A stretch of 64,000 nucleotides of DNA from Azonexus hydrophilus (GCF_905120355.1 NZ_CAJHOB010000003.1:166283-230282), one strand, 5' to 3'. Shown: positions 1-12,230, counted from the first letter of the stretch. Numbers and translations are program-made. Notes: a model not told the origin generated them from the letters alone.

Positions 1-2
1 GC

Positions 3-131
3 GATTCCGATGGCGCCCAGGCCGCCGTTTATGGCGATGCCTACTGCAAGAGCTTCGGCCGCAAAGGCATGCCGCCGGATTACCCGACCATCCTTGCCGC
101 CGTTCAGGCCGCCCTGGAGTCGGGCGCCTGA
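3..131 (+). CDS. C-terminal end of an unidentified protein (partial)
   Basis: An open frame enters from the left edge and closes at a TGA at 129-131, giving the last 42 residues of a protein whose start lies outside the window. The tail reads ...GDAYCKSFGRKGMPP... and ends in ESGA. Codon use is GC-rich like the neighbouring genes. I do not recognise the family from this fragment. It converges on apaH, leaving 18 bp between the two stops. Confidence 0.55.
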   Translation, partial: DSDGAQAAVYGDAYCKSFGRKGMPPDYPTILAAVQAALESGA

Positions 132-149
132 ACAGCGCCTGAACAGCAC

Positions 150-986
150 CTAAGCGCAGGCCGATTCGCCTGGCGCGCAATCGACCTGGAACAGGCGGCC
201 GTCCTCCAGACAAACCGCCGTCAGTTGCCGCCCCCACAGGCAGCCGGTATCAAGCGCCAGATGATTTTCCGTCTGGCGCAGCCCCAGGGCTGACCAGTGG
301 CCGGTCACCAGGCGGTGATCGGCGCTACGGCGCCCGGGCACGGCAAACCAGGGCAGGTAACCCGCCGGCGCACTGGCGGTTTCGCCCTTGCTGCGAAACT
401 CCATCACCCCTTGCGCCGAGCAGAAACGCATCCGCGTCATGGCATTGACGATGCAGCGCACCCGCGCCCAGCCCTGCAAATCCTCCGACCACGCCGCCGG
501 CTCGCTGCCCCACAGATGCGCCAGCAGCTCACGAAAATCCGCCCCGCGCAGCCCGGTTTCCACTTCCGCCGCCAACGCCCGCGCCTGTGCAACCGACCAT
601 TGCGGCAGCAGGCCGGCATGCACCAGACAATCCCGCCCTTCGACATGGCACAGGGGCTGCGCGCGCAACCAGGTGAGTAAGTCCTCACGATCATCTGCTG
701 TGAGAATTTCATCCAGGGTATGCTCGCTGCGGCGCGGCGCCGCCTGCCCCTGCATGGCACCGTAGGCGAGCATCAGCAGATAAAGGTCATGGTTGCCCAG
801 CACCGTCACCGCTGCATTACCCAGCCCACGGACAAAGCGCAGGGTCGCCAGAGACTGCGGGCCACGATTGACCAGGTCCCCGGTCAACCACAGGCGGTCG
901 TACTGTGGATCAAAAGCGCAGACATCGAGCAACCGGCGCAGGCTGTCGTAACAGCCCTGGAGATCGCCAATTGCGTAAGTGCTCAC
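150..986 (-). CDS. apaH: Symmetrical bis(5'-nucleosyl)-tetraphosphatase
   Basis: ApaH splits diadenosine tetraphosphate into two ADP, and by family knowledge also decaps Np4-capped RNA. The 278-residue protein opens with YAIGDLQGC, followed by GDLVNRGP and GNHD, the metal-binding signature of calcineurin-type phosphoesterases, and later has LVHAG and a VTGH motif. The length matches the family. The start codon is GTG at 986, directly abutting the glmS stop (TAA then GTG, no spacer), so translation is probably coupled to glmS. A GGAG lies inside the end of glmS as ribosome site. Confidence 0.95.
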   Translation of the reverse strand: MSTYAIGDLQGCYDSLRRLLDVCAFDPQYDRLWLTGDLVNRGPQSLATLRFVRGLGNAAVTVLGNHDLYLLMLAYGAMQGQAAPRRSEHTLDEILTADDREDLLTWLRAQPLCHVEGRDCLVHAGLLPQWSVAQARALAAEVETGLRGADFRELLAHLWGSEPAAWSEDLQGWARVRCIVNAMTRMRFCSAQGVMEFRSKGETASAPAGYLPWFAVPGRRSADHRLVTGHWSALGLRQTENHLALDTGCLWGRQLTAVCLEDGRLFQVDCAPGESACA

Positions 987-3791
<2,805 letters not shown>

Positions 3792-3795
3792 ACCG

Positions 3796-4437
3796 ATGTA
3801 TGGCGAGCGCGTCTGGTTGTTCGACCTGGACAACACCCTGCACGACGCCTCGCCGCACATCTTTCCCCGCATCAACCAGGCCATGCGCGACTACATCGCG
3901 CACCACCTGGCACTCGACAGCGCCAGCGCCGACCGCTTGCGTCAGGATTACTGGCACCGTTACGGCGCCACCCTGCTCGGCCTGACCCGGCATCACGCCA
4001 TCGACCCGGCGCATTTCCTGCGCGAAACACATCGCTTTCCCGACCTCGAACGCCTGATTGCCTTCGAAAAACCAGTTCGCCACGCCCTGCAGCGCTTACC
4101 CGGGCGCAAACTGCTCTTCACCAACGCCCCGCTCGCCTACACCGAAACCGTGCTCGGGCTGACCGGCCTGGACAGCCTGTTCGCCGCCGTCTATAGCGTT
4201 GAAAGCCTCAACTTCCAACCCAAACCCATGCTGGCTGCTTACCGCAGCCTACTGCGCGTCGAGCGTCTCTCCCCCAGACGCTGCATCATGGTCGAAGACA
4301 GCCTCGCCAACCTGGTCACCGCCAAAACACTCGGCATGAAAACCGTCTGGGTGAGTACTGGCTTACGCGATTCTCCCAGTGTGGACGTCAAGGTCCGCTC
4401 GGTACGCGAATTGCCGCGTCACCTCAACCGGCTATAA
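3796..4437 (+). CDS. HAD-family pyrimidine 5'-nucleotidase
   Basis: A 213-residue haloacid-dehalogenase-like hydrolase of the SDT1/pyrimidine 5'-nucleotidase type. Motif I is FDLDNTLHD (nucleophile Asp with the DNT form), motif II is LLFTNAP, the motif III lysine lies in FQPKPML and the acidic motif IV is MVEDSLANL. Members of this group dephosphorylate UMP/CMP and similar nucleotides; substrate here is inferred only from family. It starts 4 bp after argB, and its end carries the likely slmA promoter. Confidence 0.85.
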   Translation: MYGERVWLFDLDNTLHDASPHIFPRINQAMRDYIAHHLALDSASADRLRQDYWHRYGATLLGLTRHHAIDPAHFLRETHRFPDLERLIAFEKPVRHALQRLPGRKLLFTNAPLAYTETVLGLTGLDSLFAAVYSVESLNFQPKPMLAAYRSLLRVERLSPRRCIMVEDSLANLVTAKTLGMKTVWVSTGLRDSPSVDVKVRSVRELPRHLNRL

Positions 4438-4438
4438 T
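4411..4438 (+). promoter_or_regulatory. Candidate sigma-70 promoter for slmA
   Basis: TTGCCG at 4411-4416 and a perfect TATAAT at 4433-4438 are separated by 16 bp, lying across the last codons of the upstream nucleotidase gene. A transcript would start about 40 bp before the slmA ATG. Seen in sequence; activity is inferred. Confidence 0.55.
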
Positions 4439-4484
4439 CGCGGCTGCTCTACAGCGCACAACAAAAACTCGAGGGACACGATTC

Positions 4485-5090
4485 ATGGCTAGCAAACCGG
4501 GCGAACGCCGCCTGCAGATTCTGCACACCCTGGCTGAAATGCTGGAAACCCCGAAAGGGGAAAAAATCACCACTGCCGCCCTGGCTGGCCGCCTGGACTG
4601 TTCCGAGGCTGCGCTCTATCGCCACTTCGCCAGCAAGGCGCAAATGTTCGAAGGGCTGATCGAGTTCATCGAGCACAGCCTGTTCGGCGTCATCAATCAG
4701 GTCACTGCCCAGGAAGAAAACGGCTTTCGCCAGCTCGAACTGATCCTCGGCCTGCTCCTGAGCTTTGCCCAGAAAAACCGCGGCATGACCCGGGTGCTGA
4801 TCGGCGATGCCCTGGTCAATGAAAACGAACGCCTGCAGACGCGTATCAACACACTCCTCGACAAGATCGAAGCGGCGCTCAAGCAGGCCTTGCGCATCGC
4901 CGCCACTCAGGAGCAGTTCCGGCCTGATGCCGATGTCAGCGCTCTGGCCAATTTGTTACGCTGTTACGCCGTTGGTCGCTGGGAGCAGTACGCCCGCTCC
5001 GCCTTCACGCGCGAACCCGCCGCGCAGTGGCCGCAGCAATGGCCGATGCTGTATTACGCCTGCCTGTCACAAATGGCGCGAGCAAACTGA
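4485..5090 (+). CDS. slmA: Nucleoid occlusion factor SlmA (TetR family)
   Basis: SlmA binds chromosomal sites and blocks FtsZ ring assembly over the nucleoid. The 201-residue protein has an N-terminal TetR helix-turn-helix (ALAGRLDCSEAALYRHF, about residues 31-47) followed by KAQMFEGLIEFIE and an all-helical ligand or partner domain, as in SlmA/Ttk. The start ATG at 4485 is preceded by GAGGGA. It follows the HAD gene by 47 bp, with a candidate promoter of its own inside that gene's end. Confidence 0.92.
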   Translation: MASKPGERRLQILHTLAEMLETPKGEKITTAALAGRLDCSEAALYRHFASKAQMFEGLIEFIEHSLFGVINQVTAQEENGFRQLELILGLLLSFAQKNRGMTRVLIGDALVNENERLQTRINTLLDKIEAALKQALRIAATQEQFRPDADVSALANLLRCYAVGRWEQYARSAFTREPAAQWPQQWPMLYYACLSQMARAN

Positions 5091-5100
5091 CGGCTGGGAC

Positions 5101-5940
5101 TCACATCCGCCCGAGCAGCACCTCGACCACGAAGCGGCTGCCAAAATAAGCCAGTATCAGCAGCGAAAAACCTGTCAGGGTCAGGCGCAGGGCACGTTTG
5201 CCGCGCCAGCCCCAGATATGGCGACCACACAGCAGCACCGCAAAGATCAGCCAGGAAGCGATGGCAAAAAAGGTCTTGTGATCCAGGGTCAGGGGCTTGC
5301 CAAAAATCTGTTCGGAGAAGAACAGCCCGCTGCCCACGGCCAGCGTCAGCAGCAGGAAGCCCAGCATCAGCATGCGGAAGAGCAAGGTCTCCATCGCCAT
5401 GAGCGACGGCAAACTGCCCAGGCTGCGCCGCACTACCCGGCGGTGCAGCATTTTTTCCGTGAAACCCATGAAAATGGCGTGCAGCGCCGCCAGGGTGAGC
5501 AGGCTGTAGGCGAGCATGGCGGCAAGGAAATGGAACTGGAAACCGATCGCCTCCGCATGCGCCACCAGATGCCCCTGCCGGAACAGCGCTGGCAGCACGG
5601 CACAGACCGCCGCCAACGGCAGCACCATGGGCTGCATGCCTTCCATGCGCGCCATGAAGCTTTCCAGCCAGTAAATCAGCACCGCCAGCCACATCATCAG
5701 CGACAAGGCGAGCGCAAAGGAAAAATACATGCCGCCCGCCCCGAGCAGGCTGGAGAGTACGGCGTAGGCATGGACGACGATCGCGCCGCCAATGACAGCC
5801 CGCTCCCAGACATGCATCGGGCAGGCGACACACTGCTCCTGCCGATCGCGCCAGCGGCTGTTCCAGAAATGGAAGCCGAGGACGGCGTAAAGCAAGGCAG
5901 CAAGGATATGCGGGGAAAGCTGAATTACAATATCGACCAT
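5101..5940 (-). CDS. CcsA/YpjD-like inner membrane protein (cytochrome c assembly family)
   Basis: A 279-residue polytopic membrane protein with about eight hydrophobic segments, resembling the cytochrome c assembly protein (CcsA/HemX) family and the E. coli YpjD group. A conserved-looking histidine occurs in HLVAHAEAIGFQFHFLAAML. The order ypjD-like gene divergent from ffh is common in beta- and gammaproteobacteria. The role in this group is poorly defined; haem handling is inferred from the family name only. It starts at 5940, 29 bp from the ffh start on the other strand, so both promoters must be compact or overlapping. Confidence 0.82.
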   Translation of the reverse strand: MVDIVIQLSPHILAALLYAVLGFHFWNSRWRDRQEQCVACPMHVWERAVIGGAIVVHAYAVLSSLLGAGGMYFSFALALSLMMWLAVLIYWLESFMARMEGMQPMVLPLAAVCAVLPALFRQGHLVAHAEAIGFQFHFLAAMLAYSLLTLAALHAIFMGFTEKMLHRRVVRRSLGSLPSLMAMETLLFRMLMLGFLLLTLAVGSGLFFSEQIFGKPLTLDHKTFFAIASWLIFAVLLCGRHIWGWRGKRALRLTLTGFSLLILAYFGSRFVVEVLLGRM

Positions 5941-5969
5941 TCCGCAATTCTACTCGAAGCCCATCTGAC

Positions 5970-7346
5970 ATGCTCGACAACCTGACCACGCGCCTGGCCC
6001 GCGTCATGAAGACGCTCAAGGGCGAAGCCCGACTGACTGAATCCAACATCGCCGATGCCCTGCGCGAAGTGCGCATGGCGCTGCTTGAGGCCGACGTCGC
6101 CTTGCCGGTGGTCAAGGATTTCATCGCCGCCGTCAAGGACAAGGCTGTCGGCCAGGAAGTCATTGGTTCGCTCAATCCGGGGCAAGCGCTGATCGGCGTC
6201 GTGCACGGCGAACTGACCCGCCTGATGGGCGATGCACACGAGGGCATCGACTTCAACACCCAACCTCCGGCCATCGTCCTCATGGCCGGCTTACAAGGGG
6301 CTGGCAAGACGACCACCGTCGGCAAACTGGGCAAGTTCCTCAAGGAAAACCACAAGAAAAAAGTGCTGGTCGTATCCTGCGACGTTTATCGCCCGGCCGC
6401 CATCGAACAGCTGAAATCCGTCGCCAGCCAGGCCGGCGTGGATTTCTTCCCGTCCAACACCGGCGAAAAGCCGGAAACGATTGCCGCCGCGGCCATCGAC
6501 TGGGCCAAACGGCATTACCACGATGTCTTGCTGATCGATACCGCCGGGCGACTGGCCATCGACGAAGCGATGATGGACGAGATCAAGCGTCTGCATGCCG
6601 CCACCCGTCCGATCGAAACCCTGTTCGTAGTCGACGCCATGCTCGGCCAGGATGCGGTCAACACGGCCAAGGCCTTCAACGAAGCGCTGCCGCTGACCGG
6701 CATCGTCCTGACCAAACTGGATGGCGATGCGCGCGGCGGTGCCGCCCTATCGGTGCGCCACATCACCGGCAAGCCGATCAAGTTTGCCGGCGTTGGCGAA
6801 AAGCTCTCCGGCCTGGAAGCCTTCCACCCCGAGCGCATGGCCTCGCGCATTCTTGGCATGGGCGACGTCCTGTCGCTGATCGAAGAAGCCAGAAAGGGCA
6901 TCGATGAAGAAAAGGCCCTGGCGTTCGCCAAAAAGCTGAAATCCGGCAAAAGTTTCGATCTCAACGACTTCAAGGCACAGATCGGCCAGATGCGCGCCAT
7001 GGGCGGCCTGAGTTCGCTCATGGACAAATTGCCGGCGCAATTTGCACAAGCCGCCGGGCAACTGCCCGCCGGGGCCGAAAACAAAATGATCGGCCGCGTT
7101 GAAGGCATCATCAACTCGATGACCCCGGCCGAACGCGCCAAACCGGAATTGATCAAGGCCAGCCGCAAGCGGCGCATCGCCACCGGGGCTGGCGTTCCGG
7201 TACAGGAAGTCAATCGTCTGCTCAATCAGTTCGAGCAGACACAAAAAATGATGAAGCAGTTCTCCAAGGGCGGCATGGGCAAGCTCATGCGCGGTATGAA
7301 GGGGATGCTGCCCGGCATGGGGGGCATGGGCGGCTTCGGGCGTTAA
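5970..7346 (+). CDS. ffh: Signal recognition particle protein Ffh
   Basis: Ffh is the GTPase that with 4.5S RNA targets nascent membrane proteins to FtsY. The 458-residue protein has the N domain, then the G domain with GLQGAGKTTTVGKL, DTAGRLAIDE and TKLDGDARGG, and the methionine-rich M domain ending in a run of GGMGK...MKGMLPGMGG. The M domain also contains the SRP RNA-binding region (TPAERAKPELIKASRKRRIA). The start ATG at 5970 is 29 bp from the divergent YpjD-like gene. No 4.5S RNA gene is evident in this window. Confidence 0.97.
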   Translation: MLDNLTTRLARVMKTLKGEARLTESNIADALREVRMALLEADVALPVVKDFIAAVKDKAVGQEVIGSLNPGQALIGVVHGELTRLMGDAHEGIDFNTQPPAIVLMAGLQGAGKTTTVGKLGKFLKENHKKKVLVVSCDVYRPAAIEQLKSVASQAGVDFFPSNTGEKPETIAAAAIDWAKRHYHDVLLIDTAGRLAIDEAMMDEIKRLHAATRPIETLFVVDAMLGQDAVNTAKAFNEALPLTGIVLTKLDGDARGGAALSVRHITGKPIKFAGVGEKLSGLEAFHPERMASRILGMGDVLSLIEEARKGIDEEKALAFAKKLKSGKSFDLNDFKAQIGQMRAMGGLSSLMDKLPAQFAQAAGQLPAGAENKMIGRVEGIINSMTPAERAKPELIKASRKRRIATGAGVPVQEVNRLLNQFEQTQKMMKQFSKGGMGKLMRGMKGMLPGMGGMGGFGR

Positions 7347-7365
7347 CGCCGCGCCGCAGCCCCTG

Positions 7366-7971
7366 TCATTTACGGGCCAGTGCGGGCGGCGAACTGTACG
7401 CCCAGTGTCGCTCCCAGGCGCCACGGACCAGATTGGGATATTCCGGCCGCCCCAGGCTGCCGTTGTAACGTCCCAACGCGCGGTACAGATCGCCTTTTTC
7501 GATATCCAGATAATGGCGCAGGATGGTGCAGCCATAGCGCAGATTGGTGCGCATATCGAACAAGGAGTCGTCCGGCTGACCGATCACCTTCACCCAGAAC
7601 GGCATCACCTGCATGTAGCCGCGTGCCCCGGCCGAGGACACGGCGTACTTACGAAAGCCTGACTCCACCTGAATCAATCCGAGCACCAGCTGCGGATCGA
7701 GGCCGGCGCGAGTGGCCTCGTAATGCACGCTACGCAGCAAATCGAGCCGGTACTCCCGGTCAGGGATGCGCTTTTCCAGGCGTGGCGACATGGCAGCCAG
7801 CCAGTCGGCGGCCTCCAGCGGCGACTTGAATGAGCTTACCGCCGGCCGGGCATCCGATACCGCCTTGTGCAGGGCAGCCCGTACGCTGGCGGCCAGTGGC
7901 TCATACTGTTGCGCCCCGGCCCAGACCGTCGCCGCGCAGAAAAAGAGCAGCAGGCCGCTCAGGCGGCGCAC
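7366..7971 (-). CDS. Lytic transglycosylase, SLT family 1
   Basis: A secreted peptidoglycan lytic transglycosylase of about 201 residues. From a GTG start at 7971 the protein has a classic signal peptide ([19 protein letters not shown]). The catalytic region shows [12 protein letters not shown], where E is the catalytic acid, followed by [13 protein letters not shown], then [11 protein letters not shown] and ALGRYNGS. The alternative ATG at 7998 would prefix nine polar residues to the signal and has no ribosome site, whereas AAGGG precedes the GTG. It overlaps the end of proS by 13 bp, so co-expression is likely. Confidence 0.88.
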   Translation of the reverse strand: MRRLSGLLLFFCAATVWAGAQQYEPLAASVRAALHKAVSDARPAVSSFKSPLEAADWLAAMSPRLEKRIPDREYRLDLLRSVHYEATRAGLDPQLVLGLIQVESGFRKYAVSSAGARGYMQVMPFWVKVIGQPDDSLFDMRTNLRYGCTILRHYLDIEKGDLYRALGRYNGSLGRPEYPNLVRGAWERHWAYSSPPALARK

Positions 7972-9689
7972 AGCCTGCCCTTCAGCCAATTGACGCAATC
8001 AGCCGCTGCCAGCATGGTGGCTTCGGCATCACTACGCCCCTTGTATTCCACCTGCCCGCTGGCCAGACCGCGCTCACCGATGACCACGCGATGCGGCACA
8101 CCGATCAACTCCATGTCGGCGAACATCACCCCCGGGCGTTCGTTGCGGTCATCGAGCACCACATCGATCCCGGCGCTGCGCAAATCGGCATACAACCGGT
8201 CTGCCGCCGCCTTGACCGCATCACTCTTGTGATAGCCCATCGGCACGACAGCTACCGCAAACGGAGCAATTGCCGGCGGCAAAACGATCCCGCGCTCATC
8301 ATTACCCTGCTCGATCGCCGCGCCGACAATGCGTGAGACGCCGATGCCGTAGCAGCCCATTTCCATGATCTGTGATTTGCCGTTTTCGTCGAGAAAGGCA
8401 CAGTTGAGCGCTTTGGCGTACTTACTACGCAGCTGGAAAATATGCCCGACTTCGATCCCGCGACAGATTTCCAGATGCCCCTTGCCGTCCGGCGACGGAT
8501 CGCCGGCCACCACGTTGCGCAGGTCCGCAACTTCCGGCTCCGGCAGATCACGTCCGAAATTGACGCCAGCAAGATGAAATCCTGCCTCGTTGGCACCACA
8601 CACGAAATCACTCATCGCCACCACGGCGCGATCGGCAATCACCTTCACCTTGCCGGCATCGACGCCAACCGGGCCGATATACCCGGGCACGCAGCCCAAG
8701 GCAGAACTGACTTCCTCATCGCTGGCAAAGCGGAACGCTCCCAGTCCGGGCAACTTGCCCGCCTTGATTTCATTGAGCACATGGTCGCCGCGCAGCAACA
8801 GCAGCACGAAGGTTTTCTCGCCGCCGTCCGCTTCATTCACCACGGCAATCGCCTTGACGATACGTGACAAGTCGACTGCAAGCAGTTGCGCCACGTCCGG
8901 GCAGCTCGTTTTGCCGGGTGTCGCCACTTTTTGCAGCGCCTGCTGCGGCGCCGGTCGCGGAGTTGCCGGCGCAACAGCCTCGGCCAGCTCGACGTTAGCG
9001 GCGTAATCCGAGTCTGGACAGAAGGCGATGGCATCCTCGCCTGAATCTGCCAGCACATGAAATTCATGCGAGCCATCACCGCCGATCGAGCCGGTATCGG
9101 CCGCCACCGCACGGAACTTCAAGCCCATGCGGGAGAAGATACGGCTGTAGGTGGCGTACATGTTGCCGTATTCGCGCACCAGATCGTCGTACGAGGCATG
9201 AAAGGAGTAGCCATCCTTCATCAGGAATTCGCGCCCGCGCATGACGCCAAAGCGCGGCCGGATTTCGTCACGGAACTTGCTCTGGATCTGATACAGGTGA
9301 AGTGGCAGCTGGCGGTAACTTTTCACGTCACGGCGCACCACATCGGTGATGACTTCCTCGTGCGTCGGCCCGATCACGAAATCACGCTGGTGCCTGTCTT
9401 TGAAGCGCAGCAACTCCGGACCATAGGCCGGACCACGCCCGGATTCTTCCCACAATTCAAACGGCTGCACCGCCGGCATCAACAATTCCAGCGCACCCGC
9501 CGCGTTCATTTCTTCGCGCACGATATTTTCCACCTTGCGCAGAACCCGCAAGCCGAGGGGCATCCAGGTGTAAATCCCGGCTGCGGCGCGCTTGATGTAG
9601 CCAGCGCGCAGCATCAGTTTCTGGCTGACCACTTCGGCGTCAGCCGGCGCTTCCTTGAGGGTGGTGAAAAAAAACTGCGAGGTACGCAT
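7959..9689 (-). CDS. proS: Proline--tRNA ligase
   Basis: ProRS charges tRNA-Pro. The 576-residue bacterial-type enzyme begins MRTSQFFF and has class II motif 2 ([22 protein letters not shown] region), the YbaK-like editing insertion at about residues 240-380, motif 3 ([14 protein letters not shown]) and a C-terminal anticodon-binding domain with [19 protein letters not shown]. Length fits the family. The downstream transglycosylase gene overlaps its last codons. Confidence 0.97.
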   Translation of the reverse strand: MRTSQFFFTTLKEAPADAEVVSQKLMLRAGYIKRAAAGIYTWMPLGLRVLRKVENIVREEMNAAGALELLMPAVQPFELWEESGRGPAYGPELLRFKDRHQRDFVIGPTHEEVITDVVRRDVKSYRQLPLHLYQIQSKFRDEIRPRFGVMRGREFLMKDGYSFHASYDDLVREYGNMYATYSRIFSRMGLKFRAVAADTGSIGGDGSHEFHVLADSGEDAIAFCPDSDYAANVELAEAVAPATPRPAPQQALQKVATPGKTSCPDVAQLLAVDLSRIVKAIAVVNEADGGEKTFVLLLLRGDHVLNEIKAGKLPGLGAFRFASDEEVSSALGCVPGYIGPVGVDAGKVKVIADRAVVAMSDFVCGANEAGFHLAGVNFGRDLPEPEVADLRNVVAGDPSPDGKGHLEICRGIEVGHIFQLRSKYAKALNCAFLDENGKSQIMEMGCYGIGVSRIVGAAIEQGNDERGIVLPPAIAPFAVAVVPMGYHKSDAVKAAADRLYADLRSAGIDVVLDDRNERPGVMFADMELIGVPHRVVIGERGLASGQVEYKGRSDAEATMLAAADCVNWLKGRLCAA

Positions 9690-9819
9690 GAAGAAAACCC
9701 TGAAAACTTGAAAACAGTGATTTTACACCGCCATCAGGCCGGAACACTGCCCCCCGCTTTGCATGCTCCGGCCCTTTGTGAAAGAATCGGGGCAACCCAA
9801 TATTTTCAGCAGGTTTTCT

Positions 9820-10329
9820 ATGCTCGATCGCGAAGGCTTCCGCCCGAACGTCGGCATCATTCTATGCAACGCCAAAAACGAGGTTTTCTGGGGTAAACGC
9901 GTCCGCGAACATTCCTGGCAGTTTCCACAAGGCGGCATCAAGCGCGGGGAATCCCCCGAAGCCGCGATGTTCCGGGAACTGCATGAAGAGGTCGGACTGC
10001 TACCGGAACACGTCCGCGTCCTCGGACGAACCCGCGGCTGGCTGCGCTACGAAGTGCCCACACACTGGATCAAGCGCGAATGGCGCGGCTCCTACAAAGG
10101 CCAGAAGCAGATCTGGTTCCTCTTGCGCCTGACCGGGCGCGACAGTGACATCTGCCTGCGCGCCACCAGCAAGCCCGAGTTCGACGCCTGGCGCTGGCAC
10201 GATTACTGGATTCCACTGGACTCCGTGATCGAGTTCAAACGCGGCGTCTATGAGCAGGCGCTCAGCGAGCTGGTGCGTTTTCTCGAACCGGGTCGTCAAC
10301 GTGCGCCCAAAATCAAGGAAGAAAAATGA
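9820..10329 (+). CDS. rppH: RNA pyrophosphohydrolase (Nudix)
   Basis: RppH removes pyrophosphate from 5'-triphosphate RNA ends and starts RNase E-dependent decay. The protein from the ATG at 9820 is 169 residues and begins [15 protein letters not shown]. The Nudix box is complete (GGIKRGE, then REL and EEVGL around residues 38-60), and the family signature W-rich stretch QIWFLLRL is present. The frame is open 19 codons further upstream, but the residues there do not match. Its stop overlaps the ATG of the CNP1-like gene (ATGA). Confidence 0.95.
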   Translation: MLDREGFRPNVGIILCNAKNEVFWGKRVREHSWQFPQGGIKRGESPEAAMFRELHEEVGLLPEHVRVLGRTRGWLRYEVPTHWIKREWRGSYKGQKQIWFLLRLTGRDSDICLRATSKPEFDAWRWHDYWIPLDSVIEFKRGVYEQALSELVRFLEPGRQRAPKIKEEK

Positions 10330-10844
10330 GCACGCGCGCTGCACTGGCAGGTCTGGCCACATTGCTTTGCCTGACCGGCGCAACCCACGCCTACGATGAA
10401 GACGAAGACACCGGCCCCTGGCAGGAGAAGACCGTCACCCTGCCCAGCATGCCGGCCAGCGGCGCCTTGCAATCCTTTTACGTCAGCGCCGCCACCAGCA
10501 ATACCTTCTTTGTCGACACCGCCAGCCTGACGGTGGATGAAGACGGCGTCGTGCGTTACATCCTGGTGGTGGAAACAGCGGGCGGTGCGCGCAACACCAC
10601 CTATGAAGGGATGCGCTGCGAGAGCCGCGAAAAACGCATCTATGCTACCGGCCGGCACAATGGTGAGTGGACCAAGTCACGTAACGACAGTTGGGAGAAA
10701 ATTCGCGACATTCCGCCCAACCGTCAGCATGCGGCACTATTCCTCGACCATTTTTGTCCGGGCGGTATCATCGCCCGCAATCGTGAGATCGTGCTGGACA
10801 GCCTACGGCGCGGCCCGCGCAACCTGGACCGGATCATTTACTGA
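10326..10844 (+). CDS. CNP1-like family protein, exported
   Basis: A 172-residue protein with a cleavable-looking signal peptide (to about ATHA, residue 22) and an acidic mature start DEDEDTGPW. The body ([22 protein letters not shown], and [12 protein letters not shown]) resembles the betaproteobacterial CNP1-like family (cryptic neisserial protein 1), whose function is not established. Two cysteines could form a disulfide. It overlaps rppH by 4 nt and is followed after 3 bp by coq7, so it belongs to an rppH-CNP1-coq7 unit. Confidence 0.8.
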   Translation: MSTRAALAGLATLLCLTGATHAYDEDEDTGPWQEKTVTLPSMPASGALQSFYVSAATSNTFFVDTASLTVDEDGVVRYILVVETAGGARNTTYEGMRCESREKRIYATGRHNGEWTKSRNDSWEKIRDIPPNRQHAALFLDHFCPGGIIARNREIVLDSLRRGPRNLDRIIY

Positions 10845-10847
10845 ACC

Positions 10848-11471
10848 ATGCTGACCGACCGTCTGATCATCGAATTCGACCGCGCCCTGCGCACCCTTGC
10901 CGCTCCGGCACGCAGCACACGCGCCACACCAGGCCACGAATTACCGGAAGCCGCGCTCGATGACAGTCAGCGCCAAGAAGCAATCGGACTGATGCGGGTC
11001 AATCACTGCGGCGAGGTCTGCGCCCAGGCGCTCTACCAAGGCCAGGCACTGACCTCACGCCAACCGGCTGTCCGCGCCGCCCTGCAGCAAGCCGCAGACG
11101 AAGAAACCGAGCACCTGGCCTGGACCGAGCAACGCCTGCGCGAACTCGGGGGCCGCACCAGCCTCCTCAACCCGTTGTGGTACCTGGGCTCACTCAGTCT
11201 CGGCGTTGGCGCCGGCATCCTCGGTGACCGCTGGAATCTTGGCTTTCTCTCGGCCACCGAGCGCCAGGTCGAGGCCCATTTACGCAGCCACCTTGAGCGC
11301 CTGCCTCGGGAAGACCAGCGCTCCCGCGCTATTGTGGAACAAATGCGCGAGGATGAAGCACGCCACGCCGACATGGCAGACGCTTACGGCGCGGCCTCAC
11401 TGCCCGCCCCAGTCCAAGTGGCAATGCGCGCCATGGCCGGCATCATGACCCGGCTCGCCCACCACATTTAG
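10848..11471 (+). CDS. coq7: 5-demethoxyubiquinol hydroxylase
   Basis: Coq7 hydroxylates 2-octaprenyl-3-methyl-6-methoxy-1,4-benzoquinol in ubiquinone synthesis; some betaproteobacteria use it in place of UbiF. The 207-residue di-iron protein shows the carboxylate and ExxH ligands: NHCGEVCAQALY, EETEHLAW, VEAHLRSHLERL and EDEARHADMA. The start ATG at 10848 lies 3 bp after the CNP1-like gene. The gene supports aerobic, ubiquinone-based respiration in this organism. Confidence 0.94.
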   Translation: MLTDRLIIEFDRALRTLAAPARSTRATPGHELPEAALDDSQRQEAIGLMRVNHCGEVCAQALYQGQALTSRQPAVRAALQQAADEETEHLAWTEQRLRELGGRTSLLNPLWYLGSLSLGVGAGILGDRWNLGFLSATERQVEAHLRSHLERLPREDQRSRAIVEQMREDEARHADMADAYGAASLPAPVQVAMRAMAGIMTRLAHHI

Positions 11472-11475
11472 CGCT

Positions 11476-11910
11476 TCAGACTTCGCCTTCCTCGACAATG
11501 GAGAAGTCAGCGGTAATGGCCGCGGTCTCTCCCAGCATGATGGAAGCCGAGCAGTATTTTGTTTTCGACAATTCCACGGCACGCGCCACCGCCTCCGGCT
11601 TGAGCTTGTGCCCCGTCACGCGATAGTGAAAGTGGATCTTGGTAAACACCTTGGGGTCTTCCGTCGCCCGCTCGGATGACAGACTCACCACGCAACCCGT
11701 GACCCTCTGGCGGCTCTTTTTCAGAATCATCACCACATCAAAAGCACTGCAGCCGCCAGCCCCCGCCAGCAGCAATTCCATCGGCCGCGGCCCCAGATTA
11801 CGCCCACCCGCTTCCGGCGCACCATCCATCACCAGCGCATGACCACTCCCGGTTTCCGCCATGAAGGACATGCCAGCATCTACCCCCACCCAGCGCACCA
11901 CACAATCCAT
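11476..11910 (-). CDS. OsmC family peroxiredoxin-like protein
   Basis: A 144-residue OsmC/Ohr-superfamily protein. The two redox cysteines of the family are present in AGGCSAFDVV and KYCSASIML. Members reduce organic peroxides with a thiol partner; this sub-type resembles the YhfA-like group, whose role is unclear. The start ATG at 11910 (MDCVVRW) has GGAGG immediately upstream; the frame is open six codons further but that start would lack a ribosome site. It converges on coq7 with 4 bp between the stops. Confidence 0.85.
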   Translation of the reverse strand: MDCVVRWVGVDAGMSFMAETGSGHALVMDGAPEAGGRNLGPRPMELLLAGAGGCSAFDVVMILKKSRQRVTGCVVSLSSERATEDPKVFTKIHFHYRVTGHKLKPEAVARAVELSKTKYCSASIMLGETAAITADFSIVEEGEV

Positions 11911-12060
11911 CTCGCCTCCTCGCCACAAAATGCATGATTCTAAATGAGGAACACCACCACGCGAGCAGGCACGTCACCACAACGGCGGCCAAGTAACTGA
12001 CGGACTGGACAATCACTGCTGCAGCGCAACAAACACTCCCCAAAGCACAGCCCCCCTGGC

Positions 12061-12170
12061 GCCCACCCAACTTATTGATCTATCCAATAATGATTTATCG
12101 AAACAAACATAATTCCTTTTTTATCAACAACTTTTGATCCATATATCAAACATATTCATACATCAACGAC
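12061..12170. promoter_or_regulatory. AT-rich block with an IHF-like site
   Basis: About 110 bp that are clearly richer in A and T than the flanking genes, with several A/T runs and no open frame of note. TATCAACAACTTT at 12122-12134 matches the IHF consensus WATCAANNNNTTR at 12 of 13 positions. The block sits directly upstream of a palindrome and a promoter-like pair, as expected for a bendable upstream region. Protein binding is inferred. The stretch 11911-12060 between this block and the OsmC gene shows nothing I can name. Confidence 0.4.
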
Positions 12171-12193
12171 AATATTGTGCGTCGCACAATATT
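12171..12193. promoter_or_regulatory. Perfect 23-bp palindrome, candidate operator
   Basis: Two 11-bp arms, AATATTGTGCG at 12171-12181 and its exact reverse complement at 12183-12193, flank one central T. It ends 2 bp before a candidate -35 box. The symmetry and location fit a dimeric repressor or activator site. The core TTGTGCG-T-CGCACAA is not one I can assign to a named regulator; FNR (TTGAT-N4-ATCAA) and CRP (TGTGA-N6-TCACA) do not fit. Confidence 0.55.
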
Positions 12194-12195
12194 TC

Positions 12196-12224
12196 TTGCC
12201 CAGCACGCTCTTTTCCTGCACAAT
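12196..12224 (+). promoter_or_regulatory. Candidate promoter of the small RNA
   Basis: TTGCCC at 12196-12201 and CACAAT at 12219-12224 are spaced by 17 bp. Transcription would begin near 12231, leading into the C-rich stretch and the terminator at 12312-12339. The -10 box is imperfect, which fits a regulated promoter next to the palindrome. Confidence 0.4.
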
Positions 12225-12230
12225 GGGAAC

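Noticed and set aside
12070..12160. FNR-like boxes (TTGAT...ATCAA) in the AT-rich block
   Set aside because: The half-sites are spaced by six bases or mismatch in the second half, while the true box needs four.
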